Source: Bretschneidera sinensis
Taxonomy: Eukaryota > Streptophyta > Magnoliopsida > Brassicales > Akaniaceae
Assembly: GCA_023935145.1 (NCBI GenBank)
Contig: CM043702.1
Coordinates: forward strand, 78,493,320 to 78,557,319
Direction: 5' to 3'
Length of the DNA stretch: 64,000 nucleotides
Shown piece by piece: positions 22,831-34,132 of the stretch (position 1 is its first letter; each line of letters begins with the position of its first letter). The notes beneath the pieces are model-generated. The model was not told the origin of the DNA. It saw nothing but the letters and a program-made list of their open reading frames with translations, and made no database searches. The position numbers and the translations under genes were made by a program.

Positions 22831-24142
22831 TGATAGGTGCTTAAATATTCATAGTTAAGCCCCTTAATTTATATTTGTTAAGTCCTAGTTTATGTTAATT
22901 TAGTCTATTTTACTTCATTTCTATGTTTCACATGCTTTTATAGGGTCTTGGAGAAAAAGAAGCATTTTTGGCACTTAAAGGAATAAATCTGAAAATCCTG
23001 GAGCAGCTGCTGGCTAGAGTGCGATCGAGCGCAATCTTCGGTACGATCGAGCACACCAGCACTCGTGCGCACACATAGATGGTTCGAGCACAGACTTGCG
23101 ATCGAGCGCACCACGAATGCGATCGAGCGCACATGTAGGGGCTTGAACAGTAAAACGACAGAACTGGTTTTGGAAATAGAGGAGGTTTTGTGTTTTAGGA
23201 AGTTTAGGGTTTCCATGGTCATCTAGGGTTATTCAACCCCTATAAATACACTTGTAAAACATAGAAAACAAACCTTTTAATCTTCTTTTGGATTTGTGAG
23301 CTTTGGAGAGGAATTGACGACTCGTCTCCACAGCATTCCTTGGGTTTTATATTTTATATTTAATTTAATTATGATGTTTATCTTAGACAGCATGTTTAAC
23401 TAATTTACTTATAGGGCTCGATTGAAGCCTTAATTATGCTTTCCCATATATATATTCATTGATTATCTTTAACAATAGCCTTAATTATGATGCTTAACTT
23501 GATTAATGCTTGTGTTTATTTAGATTCCTCATATGTATGTGTCTAATCAATATATGCATGTGGTATGGATTAGTTAGTTAGATCAATTTGGATGACCGAG
23601 TCCTGGGTCTGACATTAGTAACAAAAGATATCCATGCCGGATTCTTTGGTTAATCAACATGAGAAACTTGGAGTTGATACCATGCCCTCGGTCTCATGTG
23701 GTTGTCGATTTCCATAAATTGTATGCTCTCTTAAGGAATAACTCAGTAGATACCATGTTGAATCCCTTAAGAAAGAAAAGAGTTAGAGTAGATACCATAC
23801 CTAACTCGTTGCTTAGGGAAATCAATAGCTTAAGGAATAGATACCATGCCCTTAGGTTGACAACCATTAGGTATTCATGGTAAGGCTAGTGCATTGACAC
23901 TTTACTCATTAAGAAAGTATGATTAGTGGTGGATATCAAAGCTCTATGTTCTTAGTATTGATAAATCACACTCAACAATTATTTTTATCTTTTTATTAAG
24001 AAACTGATTCTAAAAATGAAATTCACCAATCCCTGTGGAAATGATCTCGCACTTGCACACTATGCTACTATTGACCTTATGCACTTGCAAGTAAAACTGT
24101 ACGGTTATTTACTTATTTATTTAGGTAGATAAATGCACAACA
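22831..24142 (+). repeat. A 5' LTR
   Basis: Starts TGATAGGTGC and ends TGCACAACA. The start matches the B LTR start (TGATAGACGC). Palindrome motifs lie at 23020-23130 and a spaced GATACCATG repeat at 23676-23850. A TATA box is at 23241. Confidence 0.88.
23241..23248 (+). promoter_or_regulatory. A LTR TATA box
   Basis: TATAAATA in CCCCTATAAATACAC, conserved in both B LTRs. Confidence 0.7.
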
Positions 24143-24148
24143 AGTTTT

Positions 24149-24166
24149 TAGAGCTGTTGCCGAGGA
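24149..24166 (+). other. A primer binding site (tRNA-Asp), decayed
   Basis: TAGAGCTGTTGCCGAGGA matches the tRNA-Asp complement at 14 of 18 positions. The B copy at the same place is perfect. Confidence 0.75.
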
Positions 24167-24465
24167 TTGCGCTTAAATTTCTTTTTAGAATTAATTTTTC
24201 ATTTAGTTTAATCATTGTTATTTCCTTTTCATTCTATTTTTATTTTTATCAAAAATCTAAAAAAATTTTAAGTTTCTGTTTTACTTTTATTTTGTTTCAT
24301 TAAAAACCTAATTTAATTCCCTTTTGTTTTTTGTTACAGGTACTTCAATAGAAGCTTTCTACGGCACTCGCTCGAGTGCAACCCCAAGTGTGATCGAGCG
24401 CATTTGAGGCAGAGAGTACACCAGCAGCAATTCTGCACTGCTGCATTGAATCTGTTTTTTTGTTT

Positions 24466-26985
24466 CATGAAAGGACTTTGATCTAGGCATCCCACTTTCT
24501 TCCCCCTCGACATAGAGCTTGAGCAAACCATTCACCAATGAATTCGAAACAACTTTGAGGAGGAAAATGATGGATTCGAAGGAGAAGCATCAATGGTGAA
24601 ACAGCTCGAAAATCAACAACCACCTAAGTGAAGACCGATGAAGCAATCCTTCATCCTACGGAACATCGATCAGCCATCGTGCATTGCTTATCAACCTTAG
24701 GCGGAAGGCAACTACTACATATCTTTAGGACCTCCAAGAGTTCTTCGATCTCTGCAAGTTCCAGCACATCCGAAGCTTAGACCAAGAAGGAATCAGGTTA
24801 ATTCTTTTCCCTTTTTCCTTAAAAGATAATGTTAAACTATGGTACAATTCATTGCCTGTAGTTTCTATCCACACTTGGGAGGAGTTGGCCAGCAAGTTCT
24901 TAAGGAAGTTTTTCCCAGGCCAAAAGATGAGACAAATGAGGAAAGAGATACAGTCTTTCCAACAAAAGGATGGAGATCTATTCTTCGAGGCATGGTGACA
25001 TTTCAACGAGCTGCTACTCAAATGCCCACACCACAACCTACCTCAAGATGAGCTGGTACTAGCCTTTTATGAAGGTCTAAATGACATAAATAAAGGTATT
25101 GTTGATTCAGGATGGGGATGTGTGATGATGGAGAAAAGCAGTGAAGAAGCCATGGAGCTGTTTGAGGCATTGAGTGAGCACACCCAACAATTCTCATCCA
25201 AAGGGAGACAAGGAGTAAAGAGCAAGGGCATGTATGAAGTTAACTTAATTTGTGGAATTCCAACTCAGATAGCTGTAATAGAGAGGAAACTAGATATGCT
25301 TGTAAAAACCATGACTGCCAAGAACGCCTCACCGAGTGCACAAGCCACACAATGCAAGGTATGTGCTTTATGTTCTCAATTTGATTAAACTACTAAGAAT
25401 TGTCATTTATATTCATCTATAGATCCCGAGCAAGCGAACTATGTGGGACCAAACAGTGCATATGCAAATACCGACAACTCTGGATGGTGGAACCACCCTA
25501 ACCATTCATGGAGCAACAATCAAAATGCCCTGAACCTTCAAGGGCAACAAAGGAACCTCCACCAAGTAGCCCAACCAGTTCAAGAGTCAGAGAAGAGTGA
25601 CCTAAAGGGTATGATAAGGCAATTGATAACGTCCCAAGATCAGTTCATGACTTAGCAAAGACAAACAACTGCAACACATGAGCAATCAATTCAAAGGCTT
25701 GAGGTACAAATGGGGCAACTAGCTAAGCAACTGAGTGGAAGAAACAAAGGTGAGCTTCCAGCCCAACCAATACCTAATCCAAGAGGACATCAACAACTGA
25801 ATGCCGTGACAACTCTCATAAATGGGAAGATCATAGGAGCTGATGAGCTAGCACAAGCATCTCCAGCTAAGACATCCACTTCCAAGGTAAGTGAAATTGA
25901 GAAGTGGAATGCACTACCCTTCCCTCAAAGGTTAGTAAAGCTAAAGAAAGAAAAATCGCTTGATATTTTTGAAACTTTGAGAAAAGTAGAAATTAACATT
26001 CCCTGATTAGATGCAATTAAACAAATTCCTACTTATGCTAAATTTTTAAAAGATTGTTGCACTAATAAAAGAAAGTTTCAGGAGCACGAAACAGTGGCTT
26101 TAACCAAAGAGGTAAGTGCAGTACTGTTAAGAAAACTACCACCAAAGCTAAAGGATCCAGGTAGTTTTATCATTCCTTGCAAGATAGGTGACCAGTTTTT
26201 TGAGCGTGCACTATTGGATTTAGGAGCAAGTGTCAATTTGCTACCATACACAGCAGTTGAAAAGCTAAGTTTGAAGGAGCTTCAACAACCCTCCATCACT
26301 TTGCAATTGGTAGATAGAAGCATCAAAAGACCTAGAGGTATACTTGAGGATGTCCTGGTAAAGGTAGGTGAGTTTATTTTGCCTGCTGACTTCATTGTGT
26401 TAGATATGGAAGAACGCCCTATGCCATTACCTCTGCCCATCATCTTAGGAAGACCTTTTATGAGAACTGCTGATAAAATAATTAATGTGAAAAAGGGTAT
26501 TGTAAGTATTATGGTAAATGGTGAGACAATAGAATTTAAGATATTTGATGCAATGAAATTACCCCAAGATGATAATGATGATGAATGTTTTAATCAATGT
26601 ATGATGCAAAGTGTTGTCAAGCAAGCTTTTCAGGTCCATCACACTGATCCATTAGAGGCCAGCCTCACCCACAGCTTCACAAGTTCGGATGTGGTTCCTA
26701 AGCCAGAATCTGAAGATATTACAGATGACATCATTGAAACTGTGCACCTCTTTGAGGCTTCTCCAAAGCATCTAAGTAAGTTCACTCCTCTGTTTGAAAC
26801 TCTTGAGCATACTAATACTATTTTTCACTCATCTATTGTCCAGGCACCAAACTTGGAAGTAAAACAGTTGCCAACAAGAAATCAGACATTCACAGTACAT
26901 GGACATAGAGTCACACCACACTCTGAAATTACAGTGCGACCAAGAGATGAAGATTTAACACTCCAGACTGTCCAATATGCAGTAG
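24466..26985 (+). pseudogene. A gag-protease polyprotein, interrupted by B
   Basis: Gag begins in the 24466-24640 stretch shared with B and passes a TGA at 24629-24631 that B also has. It loses roughly 60-70 bp near 24730 relative to B, then is readable in pieces: capsid helices (25122-25388), the Pro/Asn-rich tail (25443-25655) and the C-terminal region (25710-26006). The protease lies in a long open stretch from 26094, with DLGAS at 26217-26231 and IILGRPF near 26443. Stops occur at about 25387, 25653 and 26004. The open frame reads seven codons past the junction into the B LTR; that tail is not element A protein. No RT is present before the break. Confidence 0.85.
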
Positions 26986-28319
26986 TGTTGTGCGATGATA
27001 TACCTAAATAAATAAGTAAATAATCGCACTTGTTTTACTTGCAAGTGCACAAGGTCAATAGTGTAGCATAGTGTGCGAATGCAAGATCATCTCCACAGGG
27101 ATTGGTAAAGTTCGATTTAGAATTATATTTGCAATGTAAAAAAGATAGAAATAATAAACTGAAGGGTCATTCCATAATAATAAAGACATAGGGTTTTGAT
27201 ATCCACCGCTAGTCATACATTCCCGATTTTGTATAAGGTATCAGTGCTCTAGCCTTATTATGTGTACCTAATGGTTGCCAACCTAAGGGCATGGTATCTA
27301 CTCCTTAAGCTATTGATTTCCCTAAGCAACGAGTTAGGCATGGTATCTACTCTAACTCTTTTCTTCCTTAAGGGATTCAGCATGGTATCTGCTTGAGTTG
27401 TTCCTTAAGAAAACATAGGTACTGTGGAAATCGACAACCACATGAGACCTAGGGCATGGTATCTACTCCCGGTTTCCCATGTTGATTAACCCGGGTATCC
27501 GGATAAGATGGTCCCTTGTTACTGATGTTAGACCCAGGACTCGGTCATCCAAATTGATCTAACTAACCCATCCATACCACATGAATACGTTGGCCTTACA
27601 CATACATATGAGGAATTTAAATAAGCACAGGTGTTAATCAAGTTAAGTAACATAATAAGCTATGCAAAGATTTAATCAATGAATAAAAAATATGAGAATG
27701 CATAACTAGGGCTTCAATCGAGCCCTATAAGAGAGTTAGTTACACATACTAACTGAAGTAAACATAATTAAACAAAACATAAGGGAGAAGAATAAACCCG
27801 AGAGAAGAGGCGTCAATTCTCTCCCAAGCTCTCCACTCCAAGTAAAAGAAAAGATAAAAGTGTTTTCTATCTAAGGTGTCTTTTGTGTGTGAGTTACAAG
27901 TGTATTTATAGGTCTTTGAGAAGTCCTAATAGACCCATGAGTCCTAAATTTTCCTAAAACGAAAATCTTGTACTTTCCAAAATAAGGTTCTGCAGTTTAC
28001 TGTTCACGCCCGTATATGTGCGCTCGATCGCATGTGTCCTTGCGCTCGATCGCATGTGTCCCTTCCGCTCGATCGCAATATGCGCTTGATCCTACAGGTG
28101 TGCGCATGATCGTATGTGCGCTCGATCGCACTTTGTCTAGAAAGTGCTCCAGGGCTTCTAGATTTCTTCCTTAAAGTGCCAAAACTGTTTCTTTTTCTCC
28201 AAGACCCTATAAAAACTTGTAAAACACACAAATGGAGTAAAAGATACCAAATTAACGTAATAAAGGATCTAACAAGTGTAAATAAGGGGGCTTAAATATG
28301 TATATTTAAGCGTCTATCA
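26986..28319 (-). repeat. B 3' LTR (left copy, complete)
   Basis: Bounded by TGTTGTGCG at left and CGTCTATCA at right (minus strand TGATAGACG...CGCACAACA). It holds the GCATGGTATCTAC repeat at 27285-27465 and palindromes at 28018-28135. TATA on minus at 27903-27910. Confidence 0.93.
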
Positions 28320-28355
28320 CACCCCCAAACTTACATACTGCTAGTCCCTTAGCAA
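28320..28355 (-). other. B polypurine tract and adjacent hairpin
   Basis: Minus strand AGTTTGGGGGT abuts the 3' LTR. Next to it lies CTGCTAGTCCCTTAGCAA (plus, 28338-28355), an imperfect inverted repeat also found beside the tracts of D and E. Confidence 0.8.
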
Positions 28356-29801
28356 TACTAAATTAAAAACTAAAACAGAAATATAGATAAATCCAATGTT
28401 CATAGTGTCAATAAAAAAATCTAGATTTTACACAAAACAGTGATGCGCATTCATGAGCAAGCTTAACAAGTGTAAACATATATCTGCAATGAATAGAGTT
28501 TTGAACGTAAATCATATTCACTAGGTATTCTAAGATATCACAAGTTTGACTTCGGTGTGTGGTGATTAGCACATAAAAGATTGAGTTTCCAAGAATTTCA
28601 AATGGGTAGTGTTTCGATGACTCAAGATTCACCAAACTTCCTATTAGAGTCAACAATTATGGCATAGACTTTTATTTGCGAGATTTTTGCCAAGTTAGTT
28701 CCCTTAAGCTTTCTTGATGACTCGTGTAATGAGCGTTTGGCCAATGACTCCCAAACCAGATGGTTTTAGGGCATTAGGTGTAAAGACACCCCTAAGGACT
28801 TACTGGCTCGAGTCAACAAGGCTACGAAAGTAACTGATTTTTATGCTACCATTTAGAATTTTCCACCTTTTGACGTGACACTCAATGCTTAGTGAGGCAA
28901 GAGGGCCAGTTACTCAGCGAAAAATTCCTTTTTAATGATCACTTAAGATTTTCCACCTTTTGACGTGACACTCAATGCTTACTGAGGCAAGAGGGCCAGT
29001 TACTCAGCGGAAGATTTGTTTTTATTGATCATTAGGAGCATTTTTTTTCTTTTTGAGCACGAATCAATCTTTTCTATTTTTATATGCCAAAATGTCAATC
29101 TAATAGGTCATCTAGTTCACAGTCAAGCAAAAGAAACATACCAATCCAAATATCATGTCATACCCCACACAGCTATGTGCTAATGTGCTTGTGATAGTTC
29201 AAGTTAAACTTGTGAATTCTTAAATGCCAAAAGGGCAGTGATCTAGGTTCAAAACTTGTTTATTGGCCTATATGTTCAAAGTGTTAAGCTCACTGATGAA
29301 GTCGAATCATAACATTTTGTTTAGATCACAAAAAAAAGTTTATTGGACAGAATGAACATGCATTTATCTATGAAAATAACAACAGAATTAAAAATGGAGG
29401 ACATAGTGTAGTGTGTGAATGTGTCCCCATACCCCCAAACTTAAAATGCACATTGTCCCCAATGTGTAAATAGCATGGAAAGATCTGACCTGGGAGATGG
29501 AGAGCTATATGGCTGGTATGGCTTGTAGCACGCCCCTAAACTTCAACTCGATGCACTAACACTGTCCTAGAAACAGAAAAGTAAACATAAAATGGAAAAC
29601 AAGTACTAATAACAAAATAATAAACAAGTAAAATACTAATAATTATAAAAAGGATATGAAGTGGGGTGCCTCCAATGAGCGCTAAGTTTTACGTCTTCAG
29701 CCAGACGTGGTACTCTCTCACTACTGATCATCAGGTGGTGCAGTCGAAGAGGTACCAGGTGCTGGAGGTAGGCGATCAAGAATGGCCTACAGCATGGCCT
29801 C
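28356..29801 (-). other. B interior non-coding tail downstream of ORF2
   Basis: No gene. It contains a 90-bp tandem duplication (28859-29038), a second PPT-like run (29441-29452) and the block shared with D at 29667-29710, which includes a small stem CGTC/GACG at 29692-29707 and an AGCGCT palindrome at 29678-29683. Confidence 0.6.
28859..29038. repeat. 90-bp tandem duplication in B
   Basis: Two adjacent 90-bp copies (28859-28948, 28949-29038), each containing TTTTGACGTGACACTCAATG, with a handful of differences. Confidence 0.88.
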
Positions 29802-30845
29802 CTAGCATGTAAATCGTGCCTCCAAACTGTCGATGCGCTGATGTACAAGAGTGGTGGCGGCAGCGACCTCGCCTCGGAAGGAGGATAGCTCAGCTAAGAA
29901 GTGCTGGGACTCGATGGGTCCTATATCCGAATGGTCCTCCTCCTGTACCAGGCTCATGACAGGGGCCTCGGTCTCCATGTGATCCTCCTCTACTCGCTCA
30001 GCTGCTGGAGCAGGGACTGGGGGACCTCGTGGCATGTGTGATATGCTCTGTGTCCACTGAGCCCGCCCAAAGATAGGATGCTCTCGTACTGGCCCGTCAC
30101 TGTGGGTCCCCTTGATCCCCTTCTTCTTGAAGATGGAGGTGAGTAGGAACGGGAAAGGGAGTCCCCAAGCATTGGCCGTGGTAGTCTGACGGCCATGTAC
30201 GTGATCCCAGAACTTGTGCAGCTGGCTCCAAATGACAGACGGGATGGAGTACCAGTGGCCTCTATGGAAGGCGTATAATGTCTGAAGAAACTGGTCTCGC
30301 CGCTGTGTCTTGTGCCCCAACGGACACACATTACGCCAGAGGATCGTATCGATGAGCCATAGTCTGGGGGGCAGCATGGATCGGCCGGCCGCATTGTTAT
30401 GCCTGTCGGCATACTGGCCAGCGCACATATCCATGATGATCTCGGCCAGGGCAAAGGACTCCGGTTGCTCCTCGATATCAGTGCCCTCAGGAGGGGACTC
30501 ATCTGTGCAATGAAGAGTAGTGGTGATATCGGTACTAGTCACCTCGATGGGCATGCCCCTAACTGAAGAGGTGAGGACCCCCGGTCTGCTGCAGTCGAAA
30601 GATAAATGCTCATAAAACTGCACTACGAGCTGGGAGTAGGCAGTGGAGCACACCGGCTTAAACAGCCTCTTCAACCCTTGGAGTCGGAGTGCTTGGACGG
30701 CCCACTGAGTGGCATCCATGTGCCGAAATATGTCGTCGATGGCGAAAGCGGTCTCGAACAACAACTCCCGTTGCTCGATGCTGGGCCGGGATGAGGAGGC
30801 ACGACTGCTGGAGGTGCCAGACGTGGAAACAGATGGTCGAGACAT
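29802..30845 (-). CDS. B ORF2: 347-aa plant transposon-associated protein
   Basis: An uninterrupted frame from ATG at 30845 to the stop at 29802. Residues 1-30 are Ser/Arg-rich. Residues 40-250 form one domain containing YSQLVVQFYEHL and LPFPFLLTSIFKKKGI. A Pro/acidic linker follows (about 265-315), then a C-terminal heptad-like helix (FLAELSSFRGEVAAATTLVH). Both domain signatures line up with C0 ORF2. I recall this as the putative plant transposon protein family (PF20167, from memory). Molecular function is unknown. The region is clearly more GC-rich than the surrounding DNA. No signal peptide, membrane span or catalytic motif is evident. It is the best preserved gene in the window. Confidence 0.8.
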   Translation of the reverse strand: MSRPSVSTSGTSSSRASSSRPSIEQRELLFETAFAIDDIFRHMDATQWAVQALRLQGLKRLFKPVCSTAYSQLVVQFYEHLSFDCSRPGVLTSSVRGMPIEVTSTDITTTLHCTDESPPEGTDIEEQPESFALAEIIMDMCAGQYADRHNNAAGRSMLPPRLWLIDTILWRNVCPLGHKTQRRDQFLQTLYAFHRGHWYSIPSVIWSQLHKFWDHVHGRQTTTANAWGLPFPFLLTSIFKKKGIKGTHSDGPVREHPIFGRAQWTQSISHMPRGPPVPAPAAERVEEDHMETEAPVMSLVQEEDHSDIGPIESQHFLAELSSFRGEVAAATTLVHQRIDSLEARFTC

Positions 30846-31195
30846 GCTGGTGCTTGGCTTCTGGCTAATTTGCGATCAATCTTAATGGTGTGCGCTCGAT
30901 CGCACCCGATCAGGATTTACGTCAAACAGTTTATGTGCACCAAACAGGCAAGCTATGGTTTTTCAATGTGGAACTCGTTCCTACCCCTCCTGCAGCCAAA
31001 CAACCATACAATCAAACACACAGTAATGTATATGTAAAATGAATTCACAGTTTCTATTTAAAATTCGTGTATGTGTACAATACCTTGTGCAGTGTTTGAT
31101 GGAATGTGAATAGGGAAGGGGTTGACGGCGGTGCTGGTGGAGGACGGTGGTGAGGGTAAGGTGATGATGAGGTGTTGTGGTGGTTGGGTGTAGTG

Positions 31196-31300
31196 TGCGA
31201 GTGAGAGTGAGAGTGAGAGCAAATGTGCAGGGGGCGAGTGAGAGTGAGAGTGAGAGTAAATGTGCAGGGGGCGAGTGAGTGAGTGAGTGAGTGAGTTTTT
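31196..31300. repeat. GAGTGA-type minisatellite in B
   Basis: Two units of about 50 bp, each a GAGAGTGAGAGTGAGA run plus AAATGTGCAGGGGGC, followed by pure GAGT repeats. Confidence 0.85.
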
Positions 31301-31314
31301 ATAAATGTCTCTAC

Positions 31315-31436
31315 CTCGAGTGCGCTCGATCGCACACGGAGTGCGCTCGATTGCACTCGTGCGCTCGATTATGTTTTTAGGACACATTCGATCGCACTCT
31401 TGCGCTCGATCGCACTGAAGGGTGCGATCGATCGCA
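31315..31436. repeat. B spacer array of TGCGCTCGATCGCA palindromes
   Basis: Copies near 31321, 31341, 31358, 31388 and 31401, and a perfect TGCGATCGATCGCA at 31423-31436. The same motif is in both LTRs and in the leader (34200-34235). Confidence 0.88.
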
Positions 31437-31514
31437 AGTGTGGCATATAAGTATAATTAAATACTTACCTTAGCAAAAAGAATGACTAATTGAAACAACA
31501 CAACCTTGCCAGTT

Positions 31515-31660
31515 GTTAGTGGCTTCAGTACCACTAACCTTACCAGAGGTGCTTGAGCTTAATAGATGATCAAATTTTTACTTTGCTCAAGCACTCTCTT
31601 GCGACCGTGCTAGTTGTTTGGAGGGAAGCACCTAGAGCCCACCTCGTGGAGCTCTAGTGC
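31515..31660 (-). promoter_or_regulatory. Three consecutive stem-loops after the B gag-protease stop
   Basis: Stem 1: GTTAGTGG/CCACTAAC (31515-31522 with 31531-31538, 8 bp, 8-nt loop). Stem 2: GTGCTTGAGC/GCTCAAGCAC (31549-31558 with 31585-31594, perfect 10 bp). Stem 3: GCACCTAGAGC/GCTCTAGTGC (31628-31638 with 31651-31660, one bulge). They begin 19 nt downstream of the stop codon in the sense RNA. Confidence 0.75.
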
Positions 31661-31678
31661 CTGTGTTTCAGCTGTATC

Positions 31679-34132
31679 CTAGACTGATTCAAGTGCTGTT
31701 GATAGTGTCTTCATCTCCCATCTTGACATCTGGTCAACATAATAAGGAAAAGTAGTATGAGTAAGTGCAGGAGGTTTAATTTGTAGAGCACACTTACTTG
31801 AAGGTTTTGGTGTGTCATTGAAAAGGTGCACATCTTTTATCACATTATCCTCCTCCGGCCTAATGTCTACTATTGTGTTTTCATGGTAGGGGAGAGTCTC
31901 CAATGTAGTGGTGCGATGGACCTGAGAAGCTTTCTCAACAACACTTTGCATGAAATTTATATTAGAATTTTCATCATCATTACTGGTCGATTTTAATGTA
32001 TTAAACATTTCAAATTGTATTTCCTCATCATTTACTCTCATTGTGATAATGCCCTGTTTTACACTAATATTAGTGTCAGCAGTTATCATAAAGGGGCATC
32101 CTAGGATGATGGGGAGAGGTAATGGCAAAGTACATTCTTCCATATCTAATACTATAAAATCAGCAGGTACAATGAATTTTCCTACTCTTACCAACACGTC
32201 CTCAAGGATACCTCTTGGTCGTTTGATGCTTCGGTCAGCTAGTTGCAAAGTGACTGAGGTTGGTTGAAGCTCCCCCAAACCTAGTGTCTCGTATACACTG
32301 TATTGTAGCAGGTTGACACTCGCTCCTAGATCCAATAGTGCATGTTCGAATAGCTGGTCACCTAGCCTGCAAGGAATTGTAAAACTACCCGAATCTTTTA
32401 GTTTAGGTGGTAATTTTCTTAAAAGCACAGCACTCACCTCTTCAGTTAAGGCTACCATCTCATGCTCCTGGAACTTCCTTTTGTTAGTGCAATATTCTTT
32501 TAAAAATTTAGCATATGCAGGGATTTGTTTAATGGCATCTAACAAAGGAAAATTAATCTCTACTTTCCGCAAGGTTTCAAAAATATCAATTAGTTTATTG
32601 ACTTTCTTCTGTTTTACTAACCTTTGCGGGAAGGGTGGAGCATTCACCTTCTCCGTCTCACTTACCCTTGATGCTAATGGTGTCTCTTTGGACGGTGTTG
32701 TAAGCTCATCGGACCCTATCACCTTGCCATTTCTTAAGGTTGTGACAGCTTTTAGTTGTTGATGCCCACCAGGGTTGGGTAGTGTTTGAGCTGGGAGCTC
32801 TCCTTGCTTTCTGCTATTGAGCTCTTTAGCTAATTGTCCCATTTGTACCTCTAGTCTTTGAATTGCTTGCTCATGTGCCGCATTGGTTTGTTTTTGCTGA
32901 GTCATGAACTGTTCTTGCGACGTCACCAGTTGTCTTACTAGACTTTCGAGGTCGTTTCTTTTTGGTTCAGAATTAGCATGGGCAGTGGGCTGCTGATTTC
33001 GTTGCAGTCCTTGGTTGTTTTGATTGTTGCTCCATGAGAAATTTGGGTGATTCCGCCATCCAGGGTTGTAGGTGTTTGCATATGGGTTATTCTTTGGCGG
33101 ATTGTTGTTGGGTCCCACATAATTTGCTTGCTCCGGATCTGCAGATAACGGATAAGCATTAGTATTGTGATCATAGTGAGAGCATATCGCACATACCTGT
33201 AGTGGTGTAGCTGAGGTAGTTTGAGCAGCCATGGCTTTTACCAACAAATCTAGTTTTCTTTCCATTGCAGCCATTTGAGGGGAAGATCCTCCATTCGTAT
33301 TTACCTCATACACACCTTTACCTTTGGTCATATGTCTACCTCGAGAGGAGAATTGCTGAGTGTGTTCGCTGAGGGTTTCAAACAGTTCCATTGCCTCTTC
33401 GCTGCTTTTCTCCATAAGGACTCCTCCACAACTTGAATCAACAATACATTTATTAGTATCATTTAAACCTTCGTAGAATGCTTGTACCAGTTCATCTTGA
33501 GGTAGGTTGTGATGTGGGCATTTGAATAGCAATTCATTGAAGTGTCCCCATGCTTTGAAGAAGAGGTCCCCATCCTTTTGTTGGAAGGATTGGATATCCT
33601 TCCTCATTTGTCTTGTCTTTTGGGTTGGGAAGAATTTCCTCAAGAATTTGCTTGCTAACTCCTCCCAAGTGTGGATGGAAACTACAGGCAAGGAATTATA
33701 CCAAAGTTTAGCATTATCTTTTAAAGAAAAAGGGAATAGAATTTACCTTATTCCTTCTTGGTCTAGTCCTTGTATGTGCTGGAACTTGCAAAGATCAAAA
33801 AATTCTCGGAGATGTAAGTGTGGATCTTCATTAGGAGTTCCCCTAAAATGCGTCAAGGCATTCAAGATTTGCGGAGATATGTAATAATTTCCCGCTGCCT
33901 CAGGTTGATATGAGATGCATGATGGTTGATCGATGTTCCGAGGGATGAAGGATTGCTTCATCGGAACTCATGCAGGTGGTTGCTGGTTTTCGAGCTGTTC
34001 CACCATTTGTGTTTCGTTCTCGATTTCTCCTTTGTTCTCCTCAAAGTTGTCCCTAAGCCTTTGTCGGATGGTCCGTTCAAGCTTGGGATCGAGGGAAAAG
34101 AATTCCGGATGTCGGGATCGAAGTCCGTGCAT
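31679..34132 (-). pseudogene. B gag-protease polyprotein, two in-frame stops
   Basis: One continuous frame runs from an ATG at 34132 to 31679, broken only by TGA at 33968-33970 and TAA at 33743-33745. After the second stop 670 codons are open. Gag: N-terminal region, capsid domain (WEELASKFLRKFFP near 33660), a zinc-knuckle remnant CAICSHYDHNTNAY near 33190-33150 (last Cys lost), the Asn-rich tail YNPGWRNHPNFSW and a Gln-rich helical region. Protease: DLGAS at 32318-32332 and IILGCPF near 32100. It ends in ALESV without entering RT. The first stop is shared with A; an alternative start at the ATG just after it (33961) is possible. Confidence 0.88.

Larger units (their letters stand above)
22831..26985 (+). 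mobile_element. A: Athila-like gag-protease element, cut by B
   Basis: A 1.3-kb 5' LTR, decayed tRNA-Asp primer site and gag-protease on the plus strand. At 26985 the coding sequence runs directly into the 3' LTR of B, which lies in opposite orientation. The rest of A, including its 3' LTR, is not seen beyond B, whose far end is also truncated, so a deletion probably removed both. A and B are the same family by LTR ends, primer site and protein sequence. Confidence 0.85.
30846..31678 (-). other. B spacer between gag-protease and ORF2
   Basis: No gene. From the gag-protease stop leftward it holds three strong stem-loops (31515-31660), a cluster of TGCGCTCGATCGCA palindromes (31315-31436), a GAGTGA microsatellite/minisatellite (31196-31300) and another palindrome at 30888-30903, close to the ORF2 start. 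Long apparent frames over the microsatellite are low-complexity artefacts. Confidence 0.7.

Noticed and set aside
26986..27011. C-terminal residues of the long A protease frame
   Set aside because: This part is B LTR sequence read through the junction, not A protein.
29990..30513. Frames of 67-170 codons overlapping B ORF2
   Set aside because: Shadow frames favoured by the high GC content of ORF2.
31054..31387. Two overlapping reading frames of 100-109 codons rich in HSLTHS and HSHSHS
   Set aside because: They translate the GAGTGA minisatellite and flanks; low-complexity artefact.
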